Below the pieces are notes generated by a model. The model did not search any database, was not told the origin of the DNA, and saw only the letters and a list, made by a program, of their open reading frames with translations. DNA of 42,999 nucleotides, from NCBI GenBank assembly GCA_013042915.1, contig JABDPF010000009.1:1-42999 (forward strand). Direction: 5' to 3'. The stretch comes from Lysobacterales bacterium. GTDB taxonomy: Bacteria; Pseudomonadota; Gammaproteobacteria; Xanthomonadales; SZUA-36. Made by a program: the position numbers and the translations under genes. Each line of letters begins with the position of its first letter. Position 1 is the first letter of the stretch. Below are positions 8,737-17,137 of this stretch, one piece after another.

Positions 8737-9636
8737 CTATAAGGCCGCGTCGTGCCCCCAGGCCACGATGAAAGGCTGATAAAACGCCGGATCGTCCACG
8801 GTGGCGCCGCGGCGGCCCACGATCGCGCTGGCGAAGGCCTGGGCGCGTTCGAGCGTGGTCTGCAGGGGCCAGCCTCGCATCATTCCCAGTATCGTCACCG
8901 AGGACAGAGCGTCGCCTGCTCCCACGGTGTCCACGACCTCCAGCGCCGGTATCGTGTGGGCGCGAAACACCTCGCCCTGCGCGTTGTACATGGCCGCGCC
9001 CTCCTCGCCAGCGGTCACCAACAACCCCTCCAAGCCGTGGGTTTCGATGAGGCGGGCGATTCGTGCCTCGGCAGTGCGGCCCGGGGCGAGCGCGTCCAGT
9101 TCGTGCTGGTTGAGCTTGACCCACTGCGCACCGTCGAGGCTGGCCAGGACCTGGTCGCGATTCCACCACGGTGGACGCAGGTTGACGTCGACGAACACGG
9201 TTTTCGGCTTGCCGGCGCGCAGGGCCTGCAACGCATCGCGGGAGGCCGCGTCTCGCAACGCCAAGCTGCCGTGATAAAGAAAGGAACACCGCGGACCGCC
9301 AGCTGGTGCCGCGATGGCATCCCAAGCGGCGGGGTGAACGATGTCGTAAGAGGGCTCGCTGTCTTCGAACACCACCCGGACCCGTCCGGTTGGCAACTTG
9401 GGGTCGGTCTGCAAGCCCGAGGCGTCCATGCCGTGTCCGCGCATCGACCGGCGGACTCCGATGCCGTCTGCATCCTCGCCCACCCGGCTGACCAGCAGCG
9501 GCGCCTCGCCGAATGCGGCCAGGTGCCAGGCGACGTTAAACGGTGCGCCGCCCAGTACGCGGCGGCCGTCGGGAAATTCATCGAAGAGCACTTCGCCGAA
9601 CACGCACAGCCCCTGGTTTGAGGAATCTCCGCGCAT
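8737..9636 (-). CDS. Fructokinase, PfkB/ribokinase family
   Basis: A 299-residue sugar kinase that would phosphorylate fructose released by amylosucrase to fructose-6-phosphate. The N-terminal GEVLFDEFPDGRRVLGGAPFNVAWHLAAFG is a PfkB signature, with the sugar-binding GGAPFN. The C-terminal DTVGAGDALSS carries the anion hole and the catalytic Asp242. The canonical GAGDAF has Leu in place of Phe here, which is unlikely to matter. ATG 9636 overlaps the synthase stop by one base (TGATG), so translation is coupled. Fructokinase is the most probable specificity given its place between synthase and amylosucrase. Confidence 0.9.
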   Translation of the reverse strand: MRGDSSNQGLCVFGEVLFDEFPDGRRVLGGAPFNVAWHLAAFGEAPLLVSRVGEDADGIGVRRSMRGHGMDASGLQTDPKLPTGRVRVVFEDSEPSYDIVHPAAWDAIAAPAGGPRCSFLYHGSLALRDAASRDALQALRAGKPKTVFVDVNLRPPWWNRDQVLASLDGAQWVKLNQHELDALAPGRTAEARIARLIETHGLEGLLVTAGEEGAAMYNAQGEVFRAHTIPALEVVDTVGAGDALSSVTILGMMRGWPLQTTLERAQAFASAIVGRRGATVDDPAFYQPFIVAWGHDAAL

Positions 9637-11801
9637 CAGCCTGACGCATTCCCGTCATCACGCAGGAAATCATAGTGCTCGATCGCATCCAGCAAACCAC
9701 CCGCGTAGGGACGCTCGGAGAAGTAGACCCGTTCGAGGTCGACCAGGGCGGAAAGTTCTTCTTCGTGGCGGTTGCCGACCACGACCGCCAGGGCGTTGCC
9801 GCGAATCATGTCCTCGTCGGCGCCCGATCCACCGGCCACCAGGATGTTCTCGAGGGGTATGTCCAGTCGCAGCGACGCATAACGCAGGGCCAGCCCTTTC
9901 GAAGCGCGCGCCGGCACCACGTCGAGAAACTGCCCGAAGGAGATGATTACGTTGGCGTTGAGCTCGTTCTTGTGGAGCGCGGCCATGATTTCATCCTGGC
10001 CTGGCGCCTTGGCCGAGTCGTAATAATAGGACAACTTGAACCCGGTTTGCCGATTCTTCTCCTGGATCTTCAATCCCGGAATGTCGTCCAGCACGCGACG
10101 TAAACGGGGTCGGTTCCAGTCGTGATCGATGTGATCCAACCAGTGCCTGTCCTCGGTCAGGTTGGAGCCGTAGTGGATACGCGTGCCCAAACCGCTGATC
10201 AACACATCGGGCGCCGGCACGCCGTGTTTCTTGAGGATCGCCAGCGTGGAATCGATGCGGCGCCCGGAAACGATACCGAACGCAACGCGCTTGCGGATGC
10301 GGCGGATGGTGTCGGAAAATTCCGCCAGGGCCCCGGTATCACCCAACAGCGTCTGGTCGATGTCGGTGAAGATGGCCCGGTCACGGTAGTGCGCGGCCCG
10401 GTCGGCAGGCCAAGCCACCGGTTCCCGCCGCGGCCTGTCGATCATCGCGCGCACCTTCTCGACGTAGGTCTCGGCATGAGCGGCCCAGGTGTAGTGCTCG
10501 CGCACGCCCTCGAGGCCGTTTTTCCTGGCCGTCTCGTAGCGGTCCTTGTCGTTCAACAAGGCAAGCAGGGCTTCGGCGATCGCGTCGGCATCCAGTGGAT
10601 CGACCAGGATGCCGTTTTTGCAGTTGGCGATGATATCGACCGGCCCGCCATTCTCGGTCGCCACCAGCGGTAGCCCGCACGCGGCGGCCTCGAGCAGTGT
10701 CAGGCCGAACGGCTCGGTCAGCGCCGGGTTGACGAACACGCCTCCACTGGCTGCCACGCCCCGGTAGACCTCGGGAATCTCATCTCCGGTATGCCGTTTC
10801 GGCAGGGCCACCTTGCCATATAGATTCCAGGCATCCAGGTCGAGCAACAACTGGGTCAGCACGGCCTGCGCGCCCTGGTCGAGGTCTCGGATATCGTCTC
10901 GGTTTCCGGCGATCAGCAGCAGGTTGGCTGCCTCCCGTAACGGTTCGCTTTTGCCGAACGCCTCCAGCATGACCGGGATGTTCTTGCGTTCGTCGGGGCG
11001 CGAAAGCGCCAGCACAAGGGGTTTCTCCGGGTGTTCAAAGAACGGCCGGTACTTCTTCATGCAGGGTAATGATTCACTTTTCTTGGGCGGGTAGAAGCGC
11101 CCGAGGTCGGTGCCCGGCGGGATCACGGTCATCGAATCCGGGTCGTAGTAATCGTACAGGCCGTACTGGGCCTGAATCTCGTTGCGCGTGCTGGTGATGA
11201 CCATGTCCGCGTTGGCGAGGAGTTCTTCCTCCGCGTTGACGCGGCGACTCATGTTGTAGGTGGACTCGATCGCTTCGCGGTCCAGCCCTTTCGCCAGCAG
11301 GCGCTTGCGCTTGTCGCGGCCGAGGGAATGCCCGGTGTGTATCAGCGGCACCCCCAGCAGGTTGACCAGGCGGACACCGACATAGCCGGCATCGGCGTAG
11401 TGGCTGTGCACCACGTCGGGCATTCGCGGCTGCTCGCCCAGCCATTGGGTCAGGTTATCCGTGAACGTGTCGAGGTGATCCCACAGTTGTTCCTTCGGTA
11501 TGTATTCCTCGGGCCCGGCGTCGATACGAATGATGTTGGCGTGATCGGATAGCGACTCCTCGACAGCGGTGTAGTCGTCGCTGACTGCCGGGTCGACAAT
11601 GCGGCGGGTGACCAGGTCGACACGCTCGACGCCGTCGAGCTCGCCCAGCGCACGCGCCAGTTCGACAACATAGAGAGTCTGCCCCCCGGTGTCGGCGTCG
11701 CGGCCGAGTTCGAGGTCGTGGCCCCGAATCAAGCCGTGGACACTGATCAGGAGAAAGTAGAGACCGGTTTTTTTGTCGGGCGCAGGCTGTTTTGCGGGCA
11801 T
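9636..11801 (-). CDS. sps: Sucrose-phosphate synthase, GT4 plus C-terminal HAD domain
   Basis: A 721-residue two-domain enzyme. Residues 1 to about 455 are a GT-B glycosyltransferase (GT4): HGLIRGHDLELGRDADTGGQ near the start is the fructose-6-phosphate site of sucrose synthases, with HTGHSLGRDKRKRL and TEPFGLTLLEAAACGLP later. It joins UDP- or ADP-glucose to fructose-6-phosphate. Residues about 475-715 are a sucrose-phosphatase-like HAD domain. Its motif I is intact (FTDIDQTLL, Asp480 and Asp482). Motif IV reads GGSGAD (657-662) where active phosphatases have GDSGND: the first acidic residue is Gly658 while Asp662 is kept. The fused domain may therefore be weak or regulatory, consistent with a separate phosphatase in the opposite arm. 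It heads the sps-frk-ams operon. Confidence 0.93.
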   Translation of the reverse strand: MPAKQPAPDKKTGLYFLLISVHGLIRGHDLELGRDADTGGQTLYVVELARALGELDGVERVDLVTRRIVDPAVSDDYTAVEESLSDHANIIRIDAGPEEYIPKEQLWDHLDTFTDNLTQWLGEQPRMPDVVHSHYADAGYVGVRLVNLLGVPLIHTGHSLGRDKRKRLLAKGLDREAIESTYNMSRRVNAEEELLANADMVITSTRNEIQAQYGLYDYYDPDSMTVIPPGTDLGRFYPPKKSESLPCMKKYRPFFEHPEKPLVLALSRPDERKNIPVMLEAFGKSEPLREAANLLLIAGNRDDIRDLDQGAQAVLTQLLLDLDAWNLYGKVALPKRHTGDEIPEVYRGVAASGGVFVNPALTEPFGLTLLEAAACGLPLVATENGGPVDIIANCKNGILVDPLDADAIAEALLALLNDKDRYETARKNGLEGVREHYTWAAHAETYVEKVRAMIDRPRREPVAWPADRAAHYRDRAIFTDIDQTLLGDTGALAEFSDTIRRIRKRVAFGIVSGRRIDSTLAILKKHGVPAPDVLISGLGTRIHYGSNLTEDRHWLDHIDHDWNRPRLRRVLDDIPGLKIQEKNRQTGFKLSYYYDSAKAPGQDEIMAALHKNELNANVIISFGQFLDVVPARASKGLALRYASLRLDIPLENILVAGGSGADEDMIRGNALAVVVGNRHEEELSALVDLERVYFSERPYAGGLLDAIEHYDFLRDDGNASG

Positions 11802-11846
11802 GGTCTTTTCAATCCTAAAGATTCACTTTTTTGGTGTCGCCCCGGC

Positions 11847-11863
11847 GCCGGCTGCCTGCCGGC
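11847..11863 (-). other. Stem-loop in the sps leader
   Basis: GCCGGC-TGCCT-GCCGGC (or its complement on the transcript) is a perfect 6-bp GC stem with a 5-base loop, about 45 bases upstream of the sps start and inside its predicted leader. No T-run follows, so a leader structure rather than a terminator. Confidence 0.35.
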
Positions 11864-11886
11864 CAGAACTCTGGGGGGGCCCGGTC

Positions 11887-11915
11887 ATTCTGTGGGCGCC
11901 GGACGCGTCGATCAA
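11887..11915 (-). promoter_or_regulatory. Candidate promoter of the sps-frk-ams operon
   Basis: On the minus strand: TTGATC (11915-11910), a 17-base spacer, then CAGAAT (11892-11887). Each hexamer matches four of six consensus positions at ideal spacing. The predicted leader is about 80 bases and contains the GC stem-loop at 11847-11863. Confidence 0.4.
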
Positions 11916-11937
11916 GCATTGCTTTCGGCGCGGGCGA

Positions 11938-11953
11938 GGGACAAACGTGTCCC
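11938..11953. promoter_or_regulatory. Perfect dyad GGGACA-AACG-TGTCCC between sps and nupC
   Basis: A 16-base inverted repeat with perfect 6-base arms, about 22 bases upstream of the sps -35 element and about 60 upstream of the nupC -10. It could be a regulator site for one or both divergent units. No regulator gene is adjacent, and I do not recognise the motif. Confidence 0.4.
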
Positions 11954-12012
11954 GCTTCATACCGGCGTGCTCTTTCGAAGCAAAAATCGACCGAATTCTC
12001 TCCCGGGGCCGG

Positions 12013-12018
12013 TATACT
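12013..12018 (+). promoter_or_regulatory. Candidate -10 of nupC
   Basis: TATACT (five of six to consensus) lies 34 bases upstream of ATG 12053. The region 17 bases further upstream has no convincing -35. It precedes the GGGGAGA ribosome-binding site at about 12039-12045. Confidence 0.35.
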
Positions 12019-12052
12019 GCGCCCCATAACAACGAGTTGGGGAGAACACCGC

Positions 12053-13330
12053 ATGCTGGGCACCATCGCCTTCGGTTTTTTCGGGCTGGCCGTGCTGGTC
12101 ACCATCGCTTTCCTGTTTTCCGCCAACCGGAAAGCGACCAACCTTCGATTGATTCTCACCGGCGTCACGCTCCAGATTTTCTTTGCCGTGCTGGTCATCC
12201 TGGTGCCCGGCGGCCGGGAGTTTTTCGAGGCCCTGAGTCGCATATTCGTCATTGTCATCGGTTTCTCCCTGGACGGCGCGGCATTCATTTTCGGATCTTT
12301 GGCCGACCCTTCCAACCTGGGTTTCATTTTTGCCTTCCAGGTGCTGCCCACCATCATTTTCTTCGCCTCTCTGATGGGCGTTCTTTACCATCTCGGTATC
12401 ATGCAGAAAGTCGTTCAGGCGATGGCGTGGGTGATGTTCAAGGTGATGCGAATCAGCGGATCCGAATCGTTGTCGGTCGCCGCCAACGTGTTCGTCGGCC
12501 AGACCGAAGCGCCGCTGGTCGTGCGCCCCTACATCAGCCGCATGACCGAGTCGGAACTGTTCACGATGATGGTGGGCGGTATGGCGACCATTGCCGGCGG
12601 CGTGTTGGCGGCCTACATCACGATGCTGGGTGGTGCCGACGAGGCGCAGCGGATTTTCTATGCCAAGCACCTGCTGTCCGCCAGCATCATGGCCGCGCCG
12701 GCAACCGTCGTGATCGCCAAGATCCTCAAACCGGAAACGCAGGAATCGCTGACGGCCGGTTCGGTCAGGCTGCACGTGGAGAAAACCGCGACCAACGTGA
12801 TCGAGGCTGCCGCCAACGGCGCCGCCGACGGCTGGCGCCTGGCCTTGAACGTGGGCGCGATGCTGCTGGCTTTCATCGCGCTGATCGCCATGATCGACTA
12901 CCCGCTGAACTGGATCGGCGGCCTCGTCGGTTTTGAAGAATGGGTCGGTCGCCCACTGAGCCTGTCGACAATCCTGGGCTATATTCTCTCGCCGTTGGCG
13001 TGGGTCATCGGGGTACCCTGGGGTGACGCCGTCACGGTGGGTGGACTGATCGGCCAGAAGATCGTCACCAACGAGTTCGTCGCCTACGCGGCGCTCAACG
13101 AGGTCCAGGCCTCGCTGAGTCCGAAAGCGGTGCTGGTATCGACCTATGCACTGTGCGGTTTTGCCAATTTCTCTTCGATTGCCATCCAGATCGGCGGCAT
13201 CGGCGGCATCGCCCCGGACCGGAAGTCGGACCTTGCCCGCCTCGGGCTGCTTGCCGTGCTGGGTGGCACGCTGGCCACCATGATGACGGCTACGATCGCA
13301 GGCGTGTTGACCACCATCGCGAATGCCTGA
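12053..13330 (+). CDS. NupC-family concentrative nucleoside transporter
   Basis: A 425-residue inner-membrane protein of the CNT/NupC family, which imports nucleosides with H+ or Na+. Diagnostic stretches are FGSLADPSNLGFIFAFQVLP, the QTEAPLVVRPYI nucleoside-binding segment, LAAYITMLGG, and the C-terminal TNEFVAYAAL and CGFANFSSIAIQIGGIG. Start ATG 12053 is preceded by GGGGAGA 8 bases upstream; the longer open frame upstream has no membrane character. The next gene overlaps its last 8 bases, giving a two-gene operon. The product supplies nucleosides, but why it is joined to a phospholipid-remodelling gene is unclear. Confidence 0.94.
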   Translation: MLGTIAFGFFGLAVLVTIAFLFSANRKATNLRLILTGVTLQIFFAVLVILVPGGREFFEALSRIFVIVIGFSLDGAAFIFGSLADPSNLGFIFAFQVLPTIIFFASLMGVLYHLGIMQKVVQAMAWVMFKVMRISGSESLSVAANVFVGQTEAPLVVRPYISRMTESELFTMMVGGMATIAGGVLAAYITMLGGADEAQRIFYAKHLLSASIMAAPATVVIAKILKPETQESLTAGSVRLHVEKTATNVIEAAANGAADGWRLALNVGAMLLAFIALIAMIDYPLNWIGGLVGFEEWVGRPLSLSTILGYILSPLAWVIGVPWGDAVTVGGLIGQKIVTNEFVAYAALNEVQASLSPKAVLVSTYALCGFANFSSIAIQIGGIGGIAPDRKSDLARLGLLAVLGGTLATMMTATIAGVLTTIANA

Positions 13331-15203
13331 ACACAGCCAGTTCCAGCTGTTTTCTGAACGGCGCTTCATGCCGTTCTTCATGACCCAGGGCTTGGGTGCG
13401 TTCAACGACAATATCTTCAAGAACGCCCTGGCCGCGATGCTGGTGTTCAAGGGCAGCCAACTGGGCGGCCTTAATACCGACCAGGTCGTGAACCTGAGTG
13501 CGCTGGTGTTCATCCTGCCGTTCTTTCTGTTCTCGGCACTCTTCGGCCAGTTCGCCGACAAGTTCGAAAAATCGATCCAAATTCAACGCATCAAGCTGTT
13601 TGAAGTGGTCATCATGGCCTTGGCCACGCTAGGATTCTGGACGAACAGCGTGGCTCTTCTGCTGTTTGTGTTGTTTCTGCTGGGACTTCAATCGACCATC
13701 TTTGGGCCGATCAAGTACGGCATCCTTCCTCAAATTTTGCGGCGCGAGGAACTCGTCGGTGGCAATGCGCTGGTCGAGATGGGCACCTTCGTGGCGATCC
13801 TTGCCGGCACCATCGCGGGGCCCCAACTGGCGGGCATCGACGTGAGTTGGCCCTACTGGGTGGGCGTTGCCGGCCTGGCCGTGGCCCTGCTGGGCTGGCT
13901 GTTCAGCCTGCGCGTGCCGGTGGCGGAGCCTGTCGCGCCGGACCTGGAGATCAACTGGAACATCGTTACCGAAACCATCCGAAACCTGAAATTCCTGAAC
14001 GAAAACCGGGTCGTGCTCAACAGCGTGCTGGGCATCGCCTGGTTCTGGTTTTTCGGCGCGACGTTCCTGGTGCAGATCCCGAGCTACAGCCAGAACGTGC
14101 TGGGCGGGGACGAAAACCTGATGTCCGGCCTGCTGGCCCTGTTCATCATCGGGATCAGCGCGGGATCGCTGCTGTGCGAAAAACTCTCCGGCCATCAGAT
14201 CGAGATTGGGTTGGTGCCATTCGGGTCGATCGGCCTGACTTTGTTTGGACTCGACCTGTTTTTCGCGTCCCCGGCCACACCCGGCATGGCCGTCTCCTTC
14301 GGCCAGTTTCTGTCCGTGGGCGCCAACTGGCGCATCATCATCGACCTGGTGCTGATCGGCGTGTTCGGTGGTTTTTACATCGTCCCGCTCTATGCACTGG
14401 TTCAGTCCCGGTCAGAGCCGGACCATCGCTCTCGCGTGATCGCCGGGTTGAACATCCTGGACGCCCTGGCGATGGTGATCGCGGCGATCACCGCGATGCT
14501 GTTGCTGGGTCCGGCCGATCTCACGATTCCGCAACTGTTCCTGATCACGGCGCTGCTGAACGCGGTGGTGGCCATGTACATTTTCACGCTGGTGCCCGAA
14601 TTCCTGATGCGCTTCCTGGTCTGGATCCTGATTCACACGATCTACCGCGTGCGCGTCACGGGCATGGAAAACATTCCGGACGAGGGTCCCGTGATTATCG
14701 CGAGCAACCACGTCAGCTTTGTCGATCCGTTGATCCTGGGTGGCATGGTTCGCCGGCCGGTTCGTTTCGTGATGTACCACAAGATCTACAAGATTCCCCT
14801 GCTGAAATTCATTTTCAAAAACGGCAAGGCAATTCCGATCGCCCCCCGCCACGAGGCACCCGAGGTCCTAGACGAAGCCTGGCGGCGCATGCACGAGGTA
14901 CTGGCCGAGGGCGATGTTCTGGGCATATTCCCGGAAGGCCAGATCACCCGGGACGGCGAGATCCAAGAGTTCAAGTCCGGCGTGGAAAAACTGGTCGCCG
15001 AACACCCGGTCGTGGTCGTGCCGGTGGCGCTGTGTAACCTCTGGGGCTCGATGTTCAGCCGGCGTGACCCCTTGCACAAGCGCCGCCCGTACAAACTCTG
15101 GTCGAGAATCGATGTGCGGATTGGCGCACCCGTCTACGCCGGTGAACTGTCGGCGGAACGATTGGAACGCGAAGTCAAAGCGCTTCGCGGCGCGGACCGC
15201 TAA
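13323..15203 (+). CDS. LplT-like MFS transporter fused to PlsC-type acyltransferase
   Basis: A 626-residue two-domain membrane protein. Residues 1 to about 425 form a major facilitator domain of the lysophospholipid transporter (LplT) type: MTQGLGAFNDNIFKNAL and FGPIKYGILPQIL. Residues about 430-620 form a PlsC acyltransferase: NHVSFVDP (His463 and Asp468, the NHxxxxD site), then FPEGQITRDG (from 536) for substrate binding. The likely role is flipping lysophospholipid inward and re-acylating it. In many Proteobacteria this fusion continues into an acyl-ACP synthetase (Aas) domain; here the protein stops after PlsC. ATG 13323 overlaps nupC by 8 bases. Its TAA stop overlaps the stop of the convergent acyltransferase-3 gene. 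Confidence 0.9.
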   Translation: MPEHSQFQLFSERRFMPFFMTQGLGAFNDNIFKNALAAMLVFKGSQLGGLNTDQVVNLSALVFILPFFLFSALFGQFADKFEKSIQIQRIKLFEVVIMALATLGFWTNSVALLLFVLFLLGLQSTIFGPIKYGILPQILRREELVGGNALVEMGTFVAILAGTIAGPQLAGIDVSWPYWVGVAGLAVALLGWLFSLRVPVAEPVAPDLEINWNIVTETIRNLKFLNENRVVLNSVLGIAWFWFFGATFLVQIPSYSQNVLGGDENLMSGLLALFIIGISAGSLLCEKLSGHQIEIGLVPFGSIGLTLFGLDLFFASPATPGMAVSFGQFLSVGANWRIIIDLVLIGVFGGFYIVPLYALVQSRSEPDHRSRVIAGLNILDALAMVIAAITAMLLLGPADLTIPQLFLITALLNAVVAMYIFTLVPEFLMRFLVWILIHTIYRVRVTGMENIPDEGPVIIASNHVSFVDPLILGGMVRRPVRFVMYHKIYKIPLLKFIFKNGKAIPIAPRHEAPEVLDEAWRRMHEVLAEGDVLGIFPEGQITRDGEIQEFKSGVEKLVAEHPVVVVPVALCNLWGSMFSRRDPLHKRRPYKLWSRIDVRIGAPVYAGELSAERLEREVKALRGADR

Positions 15204-16246
15204 GCGGCCTTTTTACCCCGCCCCAACTTCATTGCCGGCCGTTCCACCCAGCGCAGGGAGATCCAGGCCAGCAACAGTGTGAACGGCAACACCGCGAGAG
15301 TCAGCCACACCATGCTGTCGGCCAATCGCGGTTGGAAATGGAGCAGCGAGAGGATGACCGGAAGGTGCCAGAGGTAGATGCCGTAACTGACCTCCCCCAG
15401 CCAAACCGGAACACCATGCGCCAGCAGACGCTTTTCGCTGTCGAAAAGGGCAGCGATCAGCGCCGAGATGAACACCGCGCTTACGCTGCCCCAGACGTAC
15501 AGCAGCACCGACCCCTTCCAATAGCCCTCGACGTCGACCAGCAACACGGCGATCCAGGCGATGAATCCCAGCAGCGCGACCGGCAGCAGCCATACCGGAC
15601 GCCTTTCCGGCCACGAGTGCATCCACCACGCGGCGACCATTCCGGCGCCAAAGACGCTCAACACGCCGGGCAGTTGCTCGATCAGAATCCCGACCTCGCT
15701 GCCGAAGCACCGGAACATCACAAACCTGAACGCGATAGTCGTCGCCACGGCGAAGACAAAAAACGCCAGCGGCCTCAGCTTGAGCAGCATCCACAAAAGC
15801 ACGGGCAACAGGAGGTAGAACCCAAACTCCACCGGCAGTGTCCACCACACGCCGTTCATCGGCTGAGCGACGCGCGGCGGAAGGTTGAAAAACATGAAGA
15901 TGTGTTCTGGCCAGTATTGCCTGGCCGCGGCCGTATCCAGTCCCACCCACGCACCGAGCGCGACCAGCAGGATGAGTTGAAACCAGTAAGCGGGAAAAAT
16001 CCTGAGAAAGCGCCGTTTGAAAAACAGGCCGTAGCTCCTGTCCTTCGCCTTCAAAAGGTGCATGGTCAGCAGGAAAGCCGACAAAGCGTAGAACAGGTGC
16101 ACCCCCAACCATCCCACTTTGAACAGCTTGTCCAAACCAACGATGAGTTCCTTCTCACCGGAAAAGTACCAGGTGTGAAACACCAGGACCCACAACGCCG
16201 CCAGGCCCCGCAGGGAATGCAGGGCGGGGAAGAAACGGTGGCGCAT
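15200..16246 (-). CDS. Acyltransferase family 3 (OafA-like) membrane protein
   Basis: A membrane O-acyltransferase of about 348 residues with about ten hydrophobic segments. The N-terminal PALHSLRGLAALWVLVFH holds the conserved RG and the family histidine. GVHLFYALSAFLLT, FFKRRFLRIFPAYW, WWTLPVEFGFYLLLPVLL and GIYLWHLPV are further signature segments. Such proteins acetylate or succinylate surface glycans using acyl-CoA from the cytoplasm. ATG 16246 was chosen because it sits right before the conserved region; ATG 16309 would add 21 unconserved residues and is possible. Its stop overlaps the LplT-PlsC stop (CTAA). No glycan-synthesis genes are nearby, so the acceptor is unknown. Confidence 0.88.
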   Translation of the reverse strand: MRHRFFPALHSLRGLAALWVLVFHTWYFSGEKELIVGLDKLFKVGWLGVHLFYALSAFLLTMHLLKAKDRSYGLFFKRRFLRIFPAYWFQLILLVALGAWVGLDTAAARQYWPEHIFMFFNLPPRVAQPMNGVWWTLPVEFGFYLLLPVLLWMLLKLRPLAFFVFAVATTIAFRFVMFRCFGSEVGILIEQLPGVLSVFGAGMVAAWWMHSWPERRPVWLLPVALLGFIAWIAVLLVDVEGYWKGSVLLYVWGSVSAVFISALIAALFDSEKRLLAHGVPVWLGEVSYGIYLWHLPVILSLLHFQPRLADSMVWLTLAVLPFTLLLAWISLRWVERPAMKLGRGKKAA

Positions 16247-16380
16247 GACCAGCGGGTAGTTGATCTGGGGCTTGTTCACGGGAGGGCGTAAACCTCGGAC
16301 AGAACCCATCCGTGGTGACGCTTGTCGTCAGCGAGCGGCGGGAAGACCATGATTCCAGTGAACGTGCGTTGGCGTCGCCG

Positions 16381-16695
16381 TCACGCGGAGTCCTTCGAGG
16401 CACTGCACTTCCAGCAATGGGAAAACGCGGCGTCGTTCTCTTCATTGCAAGCGGGACAGGTCCAGACCGGTCCGGGCGGGTTGTCGGCGGTTTCGGCCTC
16501 GATCAACGAGCGGGCGCGGTCGACATCGTCTTCGTTAAGCACGAACAGTTGTGGAACCGTCTCGACAAAAGGAAGCTCGCCCGTTCCGCCGAAGCCGAAC
16601 TGGTTTTTTAGAAACGTCTTGATGCCCTGCGCCTCGAGGATCGACTGTAATTGGCCGACCCGCATGTAGTCGAAATCCTCGAAAACCTTGATCAT
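16381..16695 (-). CDS. DUF2007 protein with C-terminal zinc ribbon
   Basis: A 104-residue cytoplasmic protein. Residues 1 to about 70 match the DUF2007 (putative signal-transducing) fold: VFEDFDYMRVGQLQSILEAQGI, then LFVLNEDDVDRARSLIE. Residues about 77-98 form a short zinc ribbon with two CxxC pairs (CPAC and CWKC). Its start codon overlaps the msrB stop (ATGA), so it is the second gene of a msrB operon. DUF2007 domains resemble the PII-like or ACT-like small folds, and no biochemical role is established to my knowledge. Confidence 0.85.
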   Translation of the reverse strand: MIKVFEDFDYMRVGQLQSILEAQGIKTFLKNQFGFGGTGELPFVETVPQLFVLNEDDVDRARSLIEAETADNPPGPVWTCPACNEENDAAFSHCWKCSASKDSA

Positions 16696-17102
16696 TCCTC
16701 ACCAATCTCCGGGTCGGGCCGAAACTCGAGCGAGACCGAGTTGATGCAGTACCGCTGGCCGGTGGGTGGAGGGCCGTCCGGGAAGACGTGGCCAAGGTGC
16801 GCATCGCAAGCGGGGCACAGCAATTCCACACGACTCATGCCATGGCTGAAATCCGGCCGCTGGACGATGCCGGCTTCTTCGAGTTCCCCGTGAAAGCTCG
16901 GCCAACCGCAGCCCGGGTTGAATTTGCTTTCCGAATCGAACAGGGCGTGGCCACAGCACACGCAGTGATAGGCGCCCTTGTCCCAGCACTGGTCATACTC
17001 ACCGCTGAAAGGCGGCTCGGTGCCGGCCTGGCGGGTGACTCGGTGTTGCTCGGGAGAAAGCTGCGCTTTCCATTCTGCGTCGGTCTTGTTAATTTTGGCC
17101 AT
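16692..17102 (-). CDS. msrB: Peptide-methionine (R)-S-oxide reductase MsrB
   Basis: A 136-residue repair enzyme that reduces the R form of methionine sulfoxide in proteins. The catalytic Cys lies in RYCINSVSL near the C-terminus. The structural zinc is held by two CxxC pairs (CVCC and CPAC). GTEPPFSGEY, GCGWPSFH and DAHLGHVFPDGPPPTG are classic MsrB blocks. ATG 17102 gives MAKINKTDAEW, like E. coli MsrB; a TTG at 17120 would add six residues. No secretion signal, so cytoplasmic. It is divergent from the aminopeptidase gene with only about 35 bases between starts. Confidence 0.96.
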   Translation of the reverse strand: MAKINKTDAEWKAQLSPEQHRVTRQAGTEPPFSGEYDQCWDKGAYHCVCCGHALFDSESKFNPGCGWPSFHGELEEAGIVQRPDFSHGMSRVELLCPACDAHLGHVFPDGPPPTGQRYCINSVSLEFRPDPEIGEE

Positions 17103-17137
17103 GACGACATGGTAATCCAAAGCATCCCCTCCCCCAA

